DNA from: Maratus speciosus
Taxonomy: Eukaryota; Arthropoda; Arachnida; Araneae; Salticidae
Assembly (NCBI GenBank): GCA_963932465.1
Contig: OZ010799.1
Coordinates: forward strand, 156,422,761 to 156,486,760
Length of the DNA: 64,000 nucleotides
Reading direction: 5' to 3'
The notes beneath the pieces were generated by a model. The model ran no database searches, had not been told where the DNA came from, and saw only the letters and a list, made by a program, of their open reading frames with translations. Position numbers and translations under genes: made by a program. The stretch's first letter is position 1, and the number at the start of each line of letters is the position of its first letter. Positions 22,227 to 32,894 of this stretch are shown in pieces.

Positions 22227-23419
22227 ATTTCGTCAAAGGATTGCGGAATAATTGTGAATTTAGTTAAAGGGCTGCTGAAAAAAACTCAAATTTCATCACT
22301 GAATCGCGAAAAAATGCAAATTTTGTCAAAGGATCACGATAAAAATGTGAATTTAGACAAAGGACCGTGAAAAAAAAAAAACATTCATTTCGTCAAACGA
22401 CTGAAAAAAATGCGAATTTCATCTAGAGATTATGGAAAAAAAAATAAAAATAAATAAAAAACACAAATTTCGTCAAAGAATCACGAAAAAATGCGATTTT
22501 CGTCTAAAGATCGCGAAAAAACACGAAATTCCGATAGGATTTCCCAATCCCTTCCTATCCCCTGCTGTAACCTTTCAGAAAATTTGCTGTGATTTTCAGT
22601 TTTTTTTTTTTACTTAGAAACATCCGTGAATTTTACGGTTACTTTTTGCGACAGGCTGACGAATTTCACAGTTTTTTAAATCCCGCGTCTGATCAATAAA
22701 TTTCGCGATTTTTTACAGCGGCCAGTCGACGAATTTCACGATATTCTTCCCTCGACCAATCGAGGAAATTCACGATATTTTTTTCTGTGACATAAAAAGA
22801 AAAATATCCAAAAGGGTGCGCCAAAAAGGACGTTAAGTGTCACCGGGCGATGCGCTCTGGCAAATTGGTCTAAATTCAGTACTAAACAAAAATAAGATTA
22901 GACATTGTTCATGCAAGTAGTTAAAAATCATGTCAGATATTGTAAAGTTTTCTGAAAATTTTTTAAGAGAGCATAACCATACGTTTCCGATTACTTCCAA
23001 AGTTATAAATGTTGTGCTTGTGCTGTCTGTCACAAGTTTACCTTGTGAAAGAAGATTCAGGGCCCAAAATGGAATAAAATCTAAATTCAGAAATTCATTT
23101 AACAACATCACTGTTAAGGACCCATGATATTTGGTTGAAAGTTGAAAAATAGACTATATAAAAGCTTAACTTTCTTACTTTTTTAAATAAAAAAACATTT
23201 TGCATTTCTGAGTTGTTGATTTAAGTTGCTTCAATGGTATTTTGTCATGTCTGTATTAATACAGACATGACAAAATAATTAATGTAAATCTTTAAATAGC
23301 ACGTAAAATAACAGTGGGTTTTAGATTTTTTTCTCCCTCCCAAATAGCTCAACTCTCCTCCATTTATGAATGTTGGTAGGGAGACTCCCCTCCTAGGAAA
23401 AATTGAATTTCAAGCCCTG
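21532..23419 (+). mobile_element. hAT-like element C (CAGGGCTTGAATTTC ends), 5-bp TSD, with TTTCGTCAAAG array
   Basis: Terminal inverted repeats CAGGGCTTGAATTTCA face each other. The flanks are TAATT on both sides (21527-21531 and 23420-23424). The second copy of the host element gamma has the uninterrupted site CTGTATATAACTGCTTATT near 54714-54731, showing that only 5 bp were duplicated. The left part repeats GGGATTCGCGCCC-like text. From 21960 to 22520 there is an A-rich array of TTTCGTCAAAGG units, and 22620-22800 carries the same motif on the opposite strand. A hAT C-terminal remnant follows. A 3' fragment of a sister copy lies at 956-1352. Confidence 0.85.
22930..23127 (+). pseudogene. 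hAT transposase C-terminal (dimerisation) remnant
   Basis: The 65-codon frame contains VLVLSVTSLPCERRFRAQNG followed by IKSKFRNSFNN. This matches the hAT dimerisation signature: a hydrophobic strand, a small-residue turn, ERxF, then N.IK.K.RN. The rest of the transposase, including the BED finger and the catalytic triad region, is absent or replaced by array sequence. It is the 3' coding relic of element C. A more decayed copy of the same stretch is at 960-1060. Confidence 0.75.
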
Positions 23420-23668
23420 TAATTGCTTATTTAAATTAGCAATTTATCTTTCAATGGTTTTTCTGAATTAATTATATCCCACATAATTATTAGTTCAACA
23501 TAAAAAAAAAAAAGATTCAAATCTAAAATTTGAAAAATATATTTGTTTTCTTTTTTGGCTAAAAAAGTCACATTCAGAAGAGAAGTTCTTTATCTACAGA
23601 TTCACAGTCAATAACAGCTGAAAATTTATTTCATTTGCACTGAAATATTACAAATTACAACTGAAAAT

Positions 23669-25189
23669 CAGGATTGCAAAAAAGCCAGCTAAAATTTAAA
23701 AAAACCAGGTTGGTGGCTTTTATTGGTTTTAACCGGCTTTTTTTGGCCAAAATTGGCCTTTTTCGGCCATAATTGACTTTTATAAAGTGAAGCATTGTAA
23801 TTATAAACACATTTTAAAGTGTTTTTAATTAGTTTTAATGACATTTAATTGATCTAGAGTTTAATAAGTAACCCAATTTCTGAATAATGAAGACATTAAT
23901 ACTGGAATAAAACTTAGATGGTTTTGCTAGTGATTTGTAGTCAAAACTGCAAATACGTCAGCTAAATTTTAAAAGGTCCATACCAACTGCTTTATCTGGT
24001 TTACACTGATCCTTAACTCCACTCCCCCCCCCCCCTCCAATTTTTTTCATTTTTACTGCTTTATAAAATGGAAGAGGACAATGGTTACTTAGTTACATGT
24101 TTTATTACTTAATTTTAAGAGCTATTAATATACAAGTCTTATTTTATTTCTAGTAAACATTCAAAATTATACATAGTCATGTACAGGGGTGGGGAAATAC
24201 ATCATTTTACTCGCCCCTGGCGAGTTGATTTTCTCACATGGCGAGTGAATTTTTAGGCCCAGTCTTTGAAAAACTCCAGGTTATAGAAGATATGCCAAAA
24301 ACTTTTTTTTTACTAGTCAGATATATTTTGCAACTTTCCAAATTACTGCGATGTAAACTCTGTACTATGTTCTATTCTTTATTAAACTTTTCTCTCTTGT
24401 ATATATTTCTTAATTTTATAGAAAAAATATATGAAAATGCATTCTTTTAATAAGTAATCAACTATTTTTGTAGTCGGGTAAATTTTGTCATAACAATTTT
24501 CAACTGTACGCTGTATTTTGCTGGCTGGTAAGATTTTCTAAAAATCCCCCACCCCTGGTCATGTAATAAAAACATCATTTCTCACTATTAAAAATATTAT
24601 AAATAGCATATGCATGAAAATGCTTAGCAACAAGATTTTCAAAATTTTATTTAGAGATTTATTTATTTACCTGTTTAAATGCTCTATTTTTTTATAAACT
24701 TATGTACCAAACTCTCCTCAAAAATTATATCCTTTCTAATTTCTCTTTTAACATATGAATAACTTAATCTCTCCATATGGACACATAAGAAATTTTCCAT
24801 TTTGATATGATTACATTTTGCCATTGTTCAATTAAATATAATCTTTAAAATGTGTAGTATATGTGGAGCTATGTAATATAGAATTTCAAAACACCAGTTT
24901 GGAGCCTAACTTATATCCTTTTCAATATTTATAACTTTTTTTTCCGACATAATGTCTTCAAAGTTGCTTTCTAACATTTATAAAGACTTATTTATTTGAC
25001 AAAATTTAATAGAAATTTATAATTTTTTTAGTAGAAAATATTTATAAGCGTATTAAAAATTAATTGATCTAAATTTAAAACGAATTAGCTGTAGACCAGC
25101 TTAAAAATAAAAACCGGCTTTTTTTAAGTGGCTAAAACCAAAAAAAGCTGGCCAGCTTTTTTTGGCCTGGCTAAAAGCCAGCAACCCTG
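23669..25189. mobile_element. Nonautonomous hAT element with AAAAGCCGGCTTTT repeats, TSD CTGAAAAT
   Basis: The left end CAGGATTGCAAAAAAGCCAG and the right end CTGGCTAAAAGCCAGCAACCCTG are inverted. A perfect 8-bp duplication CTGAAAAT flanks them (23661-23668 and 25190-25197). In the second gamma copy, CTGAAAAT occurs once at 54948-54955, which is the empty site. Both ends have motifs such as AACCGGCTTTTTTTGGCC. The interior is AT-rich and noncoding. A smaller hAT MITE is inserted at 24184-24557. Right-end fragments of the family occur at 31260-32178 and 43109-43389. Confidence 0.9.
24184..24557. mobile_element. hAT MITE (CAGGGGTGGGGAAA ends), TSD GTCATGTA
   Basis: The left end CAGGGGTGGGGAAATAC and the right end AAAATCCCCCACCCCTG are inverted. 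The perfect duplication GTCATGTA flanks them (24176-24183 and 24558-24565). Inside the left end, CGCCCCTGGCGAGT and CATGGCGAGTGAA form short inner repeats. It is 374 bp, noncoding, and the innermost visible layer of the beta nest. Confidence 0.9.
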
Positions 25190-25207
25190 CTGAAAATATC
25201 AAAAATA

Positions 25208-25504
25208 TCTTGCGCACATTCATATTTTGAAAATAAATATCAAATGCAGAAAACATGAAACATCTTGATACATTGAAAATAACTATCAAGTAATATGAAA
25301 ATATCAAAGATCTTGATATTTTGAAAATAAATATTGGATATATATCCATTGATATACATCAATGGATATCTTGCGCACATTCATATTTTGAAAATAAATA
25401 TCAAATGCAGAAAATATGAAACATCTTGATACATTGAAAATAAATATCAAGTAATATGAAAATATCAAAGATCTTGATATTTTGAAAATAAATATTGGAT
25501 ATAC
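25208..25504. repeat. 161-bp tandem duplication in gamma's right part
   Basis: The landmark TTGCGCACATTCATATTTTG begins at 25210 and again at 25371, 161 bases apart. The intervening text (TGAAACATCTTGATACATTG and so on) repeats with few changes. The second gamma copy (54966-55105) has only one unit, so the duplication is local to this copy. Confidence 0.85.
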
Positions 25505-25955
25505 CAGGTGTCCCAAAAAGGACTGACTGATTTTAAAATTCAATTACTTGCAAACGGTGACAGATATTAAAAAAATTCTTGCAGGAGGGTTATGCATAAT
25601 GTCAAAAGTTTTATTACAGTGATTTTCAATTTTAGTTCGATTTAAAAACAATAGATGGCGCTGTAAGCAATGGTCGCTAAATTCAGGCTCGATTTTTGGT
25701 ACTTCGGGACCCGGTTAATACATTTCCATCTCCTTTTTCTGCATGGAACAAGATAAAGGACCAAAAATCGGCCCTGTATTTAGCGACTTTTGCTTACAGC
25801 GCCATCTATTGTTTGTAAATCGAACTAAAATTGAAAATCACTGTAATAAAACTTTTGACTTTATGCATAACCCTCCTGCAAGAATTTTTTAATATCTGTC
25901 ACCGTTTCCAAGTTATTGAATTTTAAAATCAGTCAGTCCTTTTTGGGACACCCAA
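25504..25955. mobile_element. Fold-back MITE, arms ~200 bp, TA flanks
   Basis: The arms are long inverted repeats starting CCAGGTGTCCCAAAAAGGAC on the left and TTGGGTGTCCCAAAAAGGAC on the complement at the right. Inner landmarks include ACAGCGCCATCTATTGTTT. About 55 bases separate the arms. TA lies at both borders (25502-25503 and 25956-25957), fitting a Tc1/mariner-type insertion into the ATATAT part of gamma's right end. It has no coding capacity. Confidence 0.8.
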
Positions 25956-26364
25956 TATATCCATTGATATACATCAACGAACCCTGGCTGTATATAAATG
26001 ATTATCAAAATTACATTTTATCTTTCAATGGCTGTTCTGAATTGACTGTAATATAATTATTAGTTCTACATTTAAAAATAAAAGTTAGAAACACAAAGCT
26101 TGGAAAAGATGTTTTCTTCTTTTCCTAAAAAAGTCACTACCAGAGGCATTATCTACAGAATGACACAGTCAATAACAGGTGAAAATTTCATTTTCACTTG
26201 GTTTGAATGTGAAAAATATCAATATACAAACTATCAAACATCTTGATATTTTGAAAATAAATGTCAAGAATTTGAAAATATCAGAAATCTTGATATTTTA
26301 AAAATAAATATCGGATATATACCCATTGATATATATCAACGAACCCTGAATATAGAACAATTCA

Positions 26365-28390
26365 GGCATAAAAAAAAGTGATTGCGAATTTGAACAAATG
26401 GTCGATGAAAAAAAAAAAACAATTTCGTCAATCATTCGCAGAAAAAAAATCACCACTTTTTCATCAAAGCATCGTGGAAAAAACAAGAATTTCATTAAAG
26501 GAGCGCGAAAAAACAGGAATTTCTTCAAAGGATTGTGAAAAAAAAAAAAGGATAACTTCGTCAAAGAATCGCAGAAAATGCAAATTTCGTCAAAGGAGTG
26601 CAGGAAAAAAAACTAATTTCGTAAAACCATAGCGGAAAAAAAACAGAACTTTGTCAAATGATCGCAAAAATAAAAAAACGCAAATTTCATAAAAGAATCG
26701 CGGAAAAAATTAATTTCGTCAAAGGATCACGAAAGAAACATAAATTTCGTCACAGGGCCGCAAGAAAAGTGCGGATTTTGTCAAAGGATTGCGCGAAAAA
26801 AAAAAAAAAAAAATGCGAATTTCGTCAAAGGACCTTAGAAAAAACACGAATTTCTTCAAAGGATCGTGAAAAAAAGGATAATTTCGTCAAAGAATTGCAG
26901 AAAAAACGCAAATTTCGCCAAAGAAATGCAGGAAAAAAAAAAAAAAACGAATTTCGGAAAAGCATAGCGGAAAAACAGAACTTTGTCAAATGATCGCGAA
27001 AAAACACAAATTCCGTAAAAGAATAGCGGGAAAAATTAATTTTGTCAAAGGATCGTGGAAAAAAAAGAATTTCGTCAAAGGGTCGCGGGAAAAGTGCGAA
27101 TTTTGTCAAAGGATCGCGAAAAAACACTAACTTCGTCAAAAGATTGCAGAAAAAAGCGAATTTCATCAAAGGATCGTGAAAAAACACTAATTTCGTCAAA
27201 AGATTGCAGAAAAAAGAGAATTTCATCAAAGGACTGTGGGAAAAAAGCGAATTTCGTCAAAGAATCGCAGAAAAAAAACCAAATTTCGTAAAAAGGAGCG
27301 CAGGAAAAAATCTAATCTCGTAAAAGCGTAACGGGAAAAGCCCGAATTTTGTCAAAGGATCGCGAAAAAACACTAACTTCGTCAAAAGATTGCAGAAAAA
27401 AGCGAATTTCATCAAAGGATCGTGAAAAAACACTAATTTCGTCAAAAGATTGCAGAAAAAAGAGAATTTCATCAAAGGACTGTGGGAAAAAAGCGAATTT
27501 CGTCAAAGAATCGCAGAAAAAAAACCAAATTTCGTAAAAAGGAGCGCAGGAAAAAATCTAATCTCGTAAAAGCGTAACGAGAAAAGCCCGAATTTTGTCA
27601 AAGGATCGCGAAAAAACACAAATTTCGTAAAAGAATCGCAGAAAAAAAACTAATTTCGTCAAAGGATCGAGATAAAAACCCTTTAATTTCGTCAAACAGC
27701 CACGGAAAAGCACGAATTTCGTCAAAGTATCAAGAAAACCACTAATTTCGTGAAAAGATCGCTGAAAAAAAAGAGCTTCGTCAACGGGTTGCGGGGAAAA
27801 AAAAGCGAATTTCGTCAAATAATCTTAAAAAACAAATTCTCTCAAAAGAGCACAGGGAAAAAAAAAAAAAAAACGAATTTTGTAAAAGCATAGCGGGAAA
27901 AAGTGTGAATTTTGTCAAAAGATCTTGAGAAAAAACAGATTTCGTTAAGGATCGCAGAAAAAACTGGAGTTTCGTCAAAGGTAAAAAATTCTGGTCCGAA
28001 TTTTCTGTAAATTTAAGGCATTCATTTCCGGGGAAAAAAAAAAAAAAAAAAAAAAAAAATTGTCCACCAATCTGAAAATTTGGACATAAAAAATATCGCA
28101 AATTCCGAAAAATGGTCGCCGAAAAAAATAAATTTTGTCAAAGAATCGCGGAAAAAAAAGCAAATTTCGTCGTAAAAAAACTCAAATTTCGTCAAAAGAC
28201 TGCAGAAAAAACGCATAATTAGTTTCTCGAGTGGATTCTCCCCCCCCCCCCCCCCCCACCTTCTGCTGTAACTTTTCAGAAAATTGGCTGTGAATCTCAG
28301 AAAAAAATTTTCTATTCAGAATCACCCCTAGTCAAAGGATCGCAGAAAAAAAAAAAAAAAAACGAGAATTTTGTCAAAGGGCCGCGGTAA
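26365..28390. repeat. 2-kb degenerate array of TTTCGTCAAAGGATCGCGAAAAA-type units
   Basis: Dozens of ~30-bp units carry AATTTCGTCAAAGGATCGCG followed by an A run of variable length. They drift in sequence and spacing and all face one way, A-rich on the plus strand. Two long A runs (26797-26813, 28034-28059) and a C run (28240-28258) interrupt it. Text around 27990-28030 and 28255-28300 matches the non-array parts of element C (21532-23419), so at least one decayed relative of C is embedded. Long Lys/Arg-rich frames on the plus strand and Phe-rich frames on the minus strand are artefacts. Confidence 0.9.
27085..27600. repeat. 246-bp higher-order repeat in the array
   Basis: Within the array a block of about eight units is repeated nearly unchanged. 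The landmark TTTTGTCAAAGGATCGCG occurs at about 27101, 27347 and 27593, 246 bases apart each time. The first two copies are almost identical over the whole block; the third diverges after ~25 bases. This shows recent segmental amplification on top of the older ~30-bp array. Confidence 0.9.
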
Positions 28391-28392
28391 AA

Positions 28393-28602
28393 ACTCATCT
28401 TAATGATGATACCTATGACTGGACCTCTACTGTAAAATGTGATTCGGTTGTTTCAGAAGCAATGCCACATTATTTCTATGAACAGAATGACTGGCATTTT
28501 GTGCGAAGAGGTTACAATATTAAGGATTGGGCTGTTTCTAAATGCATTGACAAAATAATTGATAAGAATACCCTTTCTTATCATGGATTTTTAGCTTTAT
28601 AA
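28393..28602 (+). pseudogene. C-terminal coding remnant of element beta
   Basis: A clean plus-strand frame of 69 codons, with no start of its own, ends in TAA. It includes YDWTSTVKCDSVVSEAMPHY and WHFVRRGYNIKDWAVSKCID. It is followed by the noncoding tail and terminus of beta. Element alpha holds a diverged copy of the same stretch near 18010-18080 and 19140-19165 with stops. The conservation of a readable end suggests it is the last exon of the family's protein. I do not recognise the protein family. Confidence 0.5.
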
Positions 28603-28988
28603 TAAATAATAAATTTTAACCACAATTATTATTCTTTAATTAATATCAATTAATTCTTAATTAGAATGGTAATTATTTTTAAAACTACTGTTTTTAATTC
28701 ATATCGTCAAAATAACATAACACATTATTTTAGAGAAAGTTTTTGACCCAATATTTGTGTGCGCAGAAAGTTTTTCGTTTTATACAAGTCTGCTTAACAC
28801 TCACATGTATTTACACTGACTCATACCAGTTTTGCTTAACTTTCTGCCACAAAACAATGTTTCACTATTTCATTTCATATACATCGAAAACGTCAGTGAA
28901 CCCAAATTTCTGAAATTTTCACAGCCACCTTACTGAAAGAAGGTTACGGGGGAGGAGGGGAGAATGCTCTGGCGGTGCTAATTATTTT

Positions 28989-29867
28989 TGTTACATGTCG
29001 GATTAGCTCTGCTTTCGATTCGGTTCGATTTTAGGCTGGGTGTAGATTCCTGTAAGTTGAATCACTTCTCCCTTAATACTAAAGTATTGTTTGTTGTTTA
29101 AACTAGCTTTAAACCCATTTCTTATCTCATTGCCTCATTAAAATCCTAATATATCTTCTAGTATCTGTTATTTATTTAATAATTAAATCATACTTTATTC
29201 AAATACATCTTAAAGTAATACCATACCCTTTTTAATCGGGTTCCGTTTTTATTTAAACTTAGTTTCATCAGTTCTGTAATGTAAATACTGAATTACCGTT
29301 TCCAGTAGCTTCTAAAAACGATCCTACCTCTGTAAAGTTTTCTTCTATTGTGACGTAGTATGCCAATACGCTCATAGATGGCATCGCGATCGTGCCGTTT
29401 TTCATCACAGATCACGTCATCCCCGTCACCCCTTTCTGCGATAGATTATTCCTGATTGTTCTAGAATGAGGGCGCTGTTGTAGCGCGTGTATGATCATTG
29501 ATAGTATAAATAGCTAGGTATTTCATTCAGTCTTCGCTTGTTTTAAAGGGTTTTAATCCAGAACCTCTCTTGAAATGGGGAAAGTGTCTAATGCTTTCCT
29601 CAAATTGTTTTAATTACAGTAGTAAGCTTGGTAAATATATTTCTTTCAGTTTTAAAATTAATTAGTGATCTCTTTTAAAGTAACAGTTAGGTTTTTCATC
29701 TTTGCCATAGTACCTGGACATTGTAATGATATATAAAAGTGTTTCATCTATTACATCATTCTGCTACATTATTATGTTTGATCATCTTTTTATTTGAAGA
29801 ACTTTGCTTTTGATTTAATAAAAGTTGGACTTTGATTTTTGTTGGTATCCTTTCAAGAAAATAGACA
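28989..29867 (+). mobile_element. Possible solo LTR of a retrotransposon
   Basis: The segment begins TGTTACATGTCGG and can be closed at ACA (29865-29867), with TTTT on both sides. It contains TATAAA at 29505-29510, an initiator-like TCAGTC at 29527-29532 and AATAAA at 29817-29822, in the order of an LTR (U3, R, U5). No gag-pol, primer-binding site or second LTR is present. The flanking TTTT is weak evidence because the area is T-rich, so the boundaries are tentative. Confidence 0.4.
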
Positions 29868-30059
29868 TTTTATCTTTACTGAACTTTTCATTTACATTCA
29901 ACATATTAGTTATTAAGAGGCCAGCTTATATCGTCAAGTCAAAATCATCATTACAGCTATTCCATGTGCGTTTAATTAAATTGATAAATGTGTTATTTGG
30001 TGTTAAATGTGATATAGGTTAGCATGAAATACGCTACCTATATTTCACAAGATTATTAA

Positions 30060-30277
30060 CCCTTTAACCGGCAGGCCCAGATTTTTCCGTTTCTAGAAAT
30101 CATGTTAAAATGGCTGTAGACAAAAATATTTTAAAAAGAATTTTATTTTGAACCATATATAGAAAGAAGTGATATTAAAGATATTATAGCCTCAAACTGC
30201 GATTGATAAATATATTTATTCTGGAATTTACAAGCATTCTTATAAAAATACAGGAAATTCCTTGGACGGTGAAAGGG
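30060..30277. mobile_element. piggyBac-type MITE, TTAA flanks
   Basis: The inverted ends CCCTTTAACCGGC and CCCTTTCACCGTC begin with CCC and are flanked by TTAA (30056-30059 and 30278-30281). TTAA followed by CCC is the classic piggyBac arrangement. The 218-bp interior is noncoding. Confidence 0.65.
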
Positions 30278-30389
30278 TTAAGGAGGTAGTGGTTTGAGTA
30301 TGAGTTCAGGTTCATCCGATTTTTCAAAAGCTAGTTCAGTATATTATTTCAGATTAAAAACTATACCTACAATAATAAATATAGGTGAT

Positions 30390-30875
30390 CCTTTTATGTG
30401 CATTTTTTTCCCCGAGATCCACTGGCGAAATTACGTGTTTTTTTTCCCCCGCAATCGTTTGACGAAATTAAGTGTTTATTCTGCAATCATTTCACGGAAT
30501 TCTGTGTTTTCCCCACGATCATTTGATGAAATTCCGTGTTTTTCCCGTGATCCTTTGACGAAATTTACGGGGTTTTTTTGCAGCCTTTAGACAAAATTAG
30601 CGTTTTTTCTGCAATTCTTTGATGATTTTTTTTTTTTTCTCCGATCTTGTGACAAAATTTTCAGTTTTTCCGTGATTCTTTGATGAATTGTGCATTTTTT
30701 CTGTGATCCTTATACGAATTTTGCATGATCCATTGATGAAATTCACGTTTTATCCGAGATCCTTTGACGAAATCCACATTTTTCCCACATTCTGTGACGA
30801 AATTTATGTTTATTTCACGATCCTTTGATGAAATTGTCCTTTTTACCCCTGTGATCTTTTGACAAATTGCACCTT
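30390..30875. repeat. TTTGACGAAATT array, T-rich orientation
   Basis: About 15 degenerate units of the form GATCCTTTGACGAAATTNNCG with T runs are visible. This is the same repeat as at 26365-28390 but on the opposite strand. Element ends for it could not be defined. 30876-31259 is AT-rich and featureless. Confidence 0.8.
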
Positions 30876-31259
30876 ACACTTAAGACCAGTATATAGTTAA
30901 TATTTTCTTGTCAGATGTATACGGATAACTGAGCAATTGCAATTTTAACATAGTTACTACTACAATAATTTCAAAAACAACAATTATTATATTTCAACTT
31001 AAAATAAAATATAAGGCAGTAGAAGATAATACAAATTAACAAATAGATATGAAATACAGATACAGTTTGAATAATGTTTTTTTCTGCTATTGTTATTTCA
31101 GTTTTGTAAACATAATAGATAGGACATAACTTATTTCTGAAAAAATTCACAAAGCAGGACATCTTACAAAAATTAAGAAAAAATCCATACAATAAAGTAT
31201 TTGAGTACAAGCATAAACAGACAGAGGTTATGTAACACTAAAGTGCAAAACTAGGAAAT

Positions 31260-32178
31260 TTCATTATTGACCAGTAGTACCAATTTTATAAGTGGCCACA
31301 CAAAGTCATTTAAAAAAACATCATTTTTGTCTATTAAAACAGTATTATGAATAACATATGCATTAATTTATGCATGAATATGCACTATTTTAAATAGCAA
31401 CTATCTTTTCAAAGTTCTAATTCTACAAGTTTTATTTGGATAACTTTTTTTTAATTGTCCTATTTATTTTATGCACTTACATGTACTAAAATTTCCTCAA
31501 TCCTTGTTATATCCTTCCTAATTTCTCTTTCAACATTGCTCATTCTACAATTTTAATCTGTCCGTTATGGACATATCTGGAATAAGTTACATAACAGCTT
31601 AGTAGCAGAAAAACTTTTTACATATATCATTTTTATAAGTTAGAATATCAATCGCTTATTACTGGGTATTCCCAAGTATCATATAAGATAATTTCAGTTA
31701 TTAAATATATGCTATTTAGTTTTAATCAATTTTAAAAGTAAATATCAGCATGTAAGAATGTTTCTATTTTGATGCGTGACATTTTCTTATTCTTCCATAT
31801 AATCTTTAAAATGTGTGGTATGTGTAATAAAGAATAAATAAAGAATAAATAGGCTATAATAAAGAATTCCAAACCAATACTTTAGAGTAACTTAATGTAT
31901 TCTTCTGAATATTTATAATTTTTTTTTCCTGACATAATGGCTTCACAGTTGCATTCTCTAGCAGTTATAAGGACTTATTTATTTGACAAAATTTAATAGA
32001 AGTTTGTATTTTTTTAGTAGAAAATATTTATAAGTGTATTAAAAATAAATTAATCCAAATTTTATATGAATTATCTATAACCCACCTTTTTGAAAAATAA
32101 AAGCAGGCTTTTTTTAAGCGGTTAAAACCAAAAAAAGCCGGACGGCTTCTTTTGGCCTGGCTAAAAGCCAGTAACCCT
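31260..32178. mobile_element. Right-hand fragment of the AAAAGCCGGCTTTT hAT family
   Basis: The segment is similar over its length to 24570-25189. Shared landmarks are a TATATCCTTCCTAATTTCTC stretch, TTATTTATTTGACAAAATTT and the terminus TGGCTAAAAGCCAGTAACCCTG. The left end is not found, so it is truncated. Confidence 0.65.
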
Positions 32179-32894
32179 GCCTAGTAGGAAAGTGGATGCT
32201 AAACAAGAATTTTTTTTAATAGCCACTTTTTCTCCTTTAGTGGCCCTGTGTCCAGTGGCAAGTGCTAATTTTGCCCTTTAGTAGGCCTGGGCCTTACATT
32301 GATTTAAGTCTTAAATCGATTTAAAGCTTACATCGGAAATCCGATTTAACCATCGGTCTTAAATCGATTTAAGCTAACATCGAAAATCGCGATTTAGCCA
32401 ATGTCTTAAATCGCGATTTAGCCATTGGCTTTAAATCGATTTAAAACAAAATACTGATTCAGAGCTAATATCGAAAAACCGATTTATCTACTTTGATGTA
32501 TCTACCGCTTACATGGCAATCTGGTGTTAAATCGATTTAGGAGGATCCGATTTAAGCAAACATCGCAAGCCTCAATGCTTTCCTATTTAAGAAAAACAAG
32601 GCAAGCTGGTGTTAAATCGATTTAGGAGGATCCGATTTAAGCAAGTATCGCAAGCCTCAATGCTTTCCGATTTAAGAAAGACAAGGCTAGCTTGTATCAA
32701 TTTAGCAGGATCCGATTTAAGAAAACATCAAGCCTCAATCCTCTTCGATTTAAGAAAACGACGATTTAAGTAAAAATTGATATTTATTTATTTTGTAAAC
32801 GAGATTCAGAGTTTAAGAGAATGGAATGTGTATTTTTCAGAAATTAAGAACTTATATGGTGGAAAGGTGAAAAGAAAAAGTAATGTTTAATTCT

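Larger units (their letters stand above)
21090..26348. mobile_element. hAT-like element gamma (CAGGGTTCGTAAATATC ends), filled with insertions
   Basis: The left end CAGGGTTCGTAAATATGATA pairs with a right end ATATATCAACGAACCCTG at 26348. Flanks AATATACA (21082-21089) and AATATAGA (26349-26356) match at seven of eight bases. TGATATTTTGAAAATA motifs recur near the right end. An internal copy of the right end occurs at 25955-25986. The copy at 54246-55438 lacks the insertions and so gives empty sites for the elements at 21532-23419 and 23669-25189. No transposase of its own is seen. Confidence 0.75.
19442..28792 (+). mobile_element. 9.35-kb nest inside hAT-like element beta, TSD CTTAACAC
   Basis: The left end CAGAGTTGTATAATATAGAC at 19442 pairs with the right end TTTATACAAGTCTG ending at 28792. 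The perfect 8-bp duplication CTTAACAC flanks them (19434-19441 and 28793-28800). The element is the same family as alpha (17682-19373), but its interior has been filled by later insertions: element gamma (21090-26348), which itself contains other elements, and a long TTTCGTCAAAG array (26365-28390). A 69-codon open frame near the right end survives from the original element. The perfect TSD makes these outer boundaries secure. Confidence 0.85.

Noticed and set aside
26378..28216. Many 60-130-codon frames rich in Lys/Arg (plus) or Phe/Ser (minus), such as repeated FSRSFDE and KDREKT motifs
   Set aside because: They follow mechanically from the ~30-bp TTTCGTCAAAG array read in different frames. 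The same patterns appear at 3394-4153, 30294-30590, 34583-34991 and 39277-39531.
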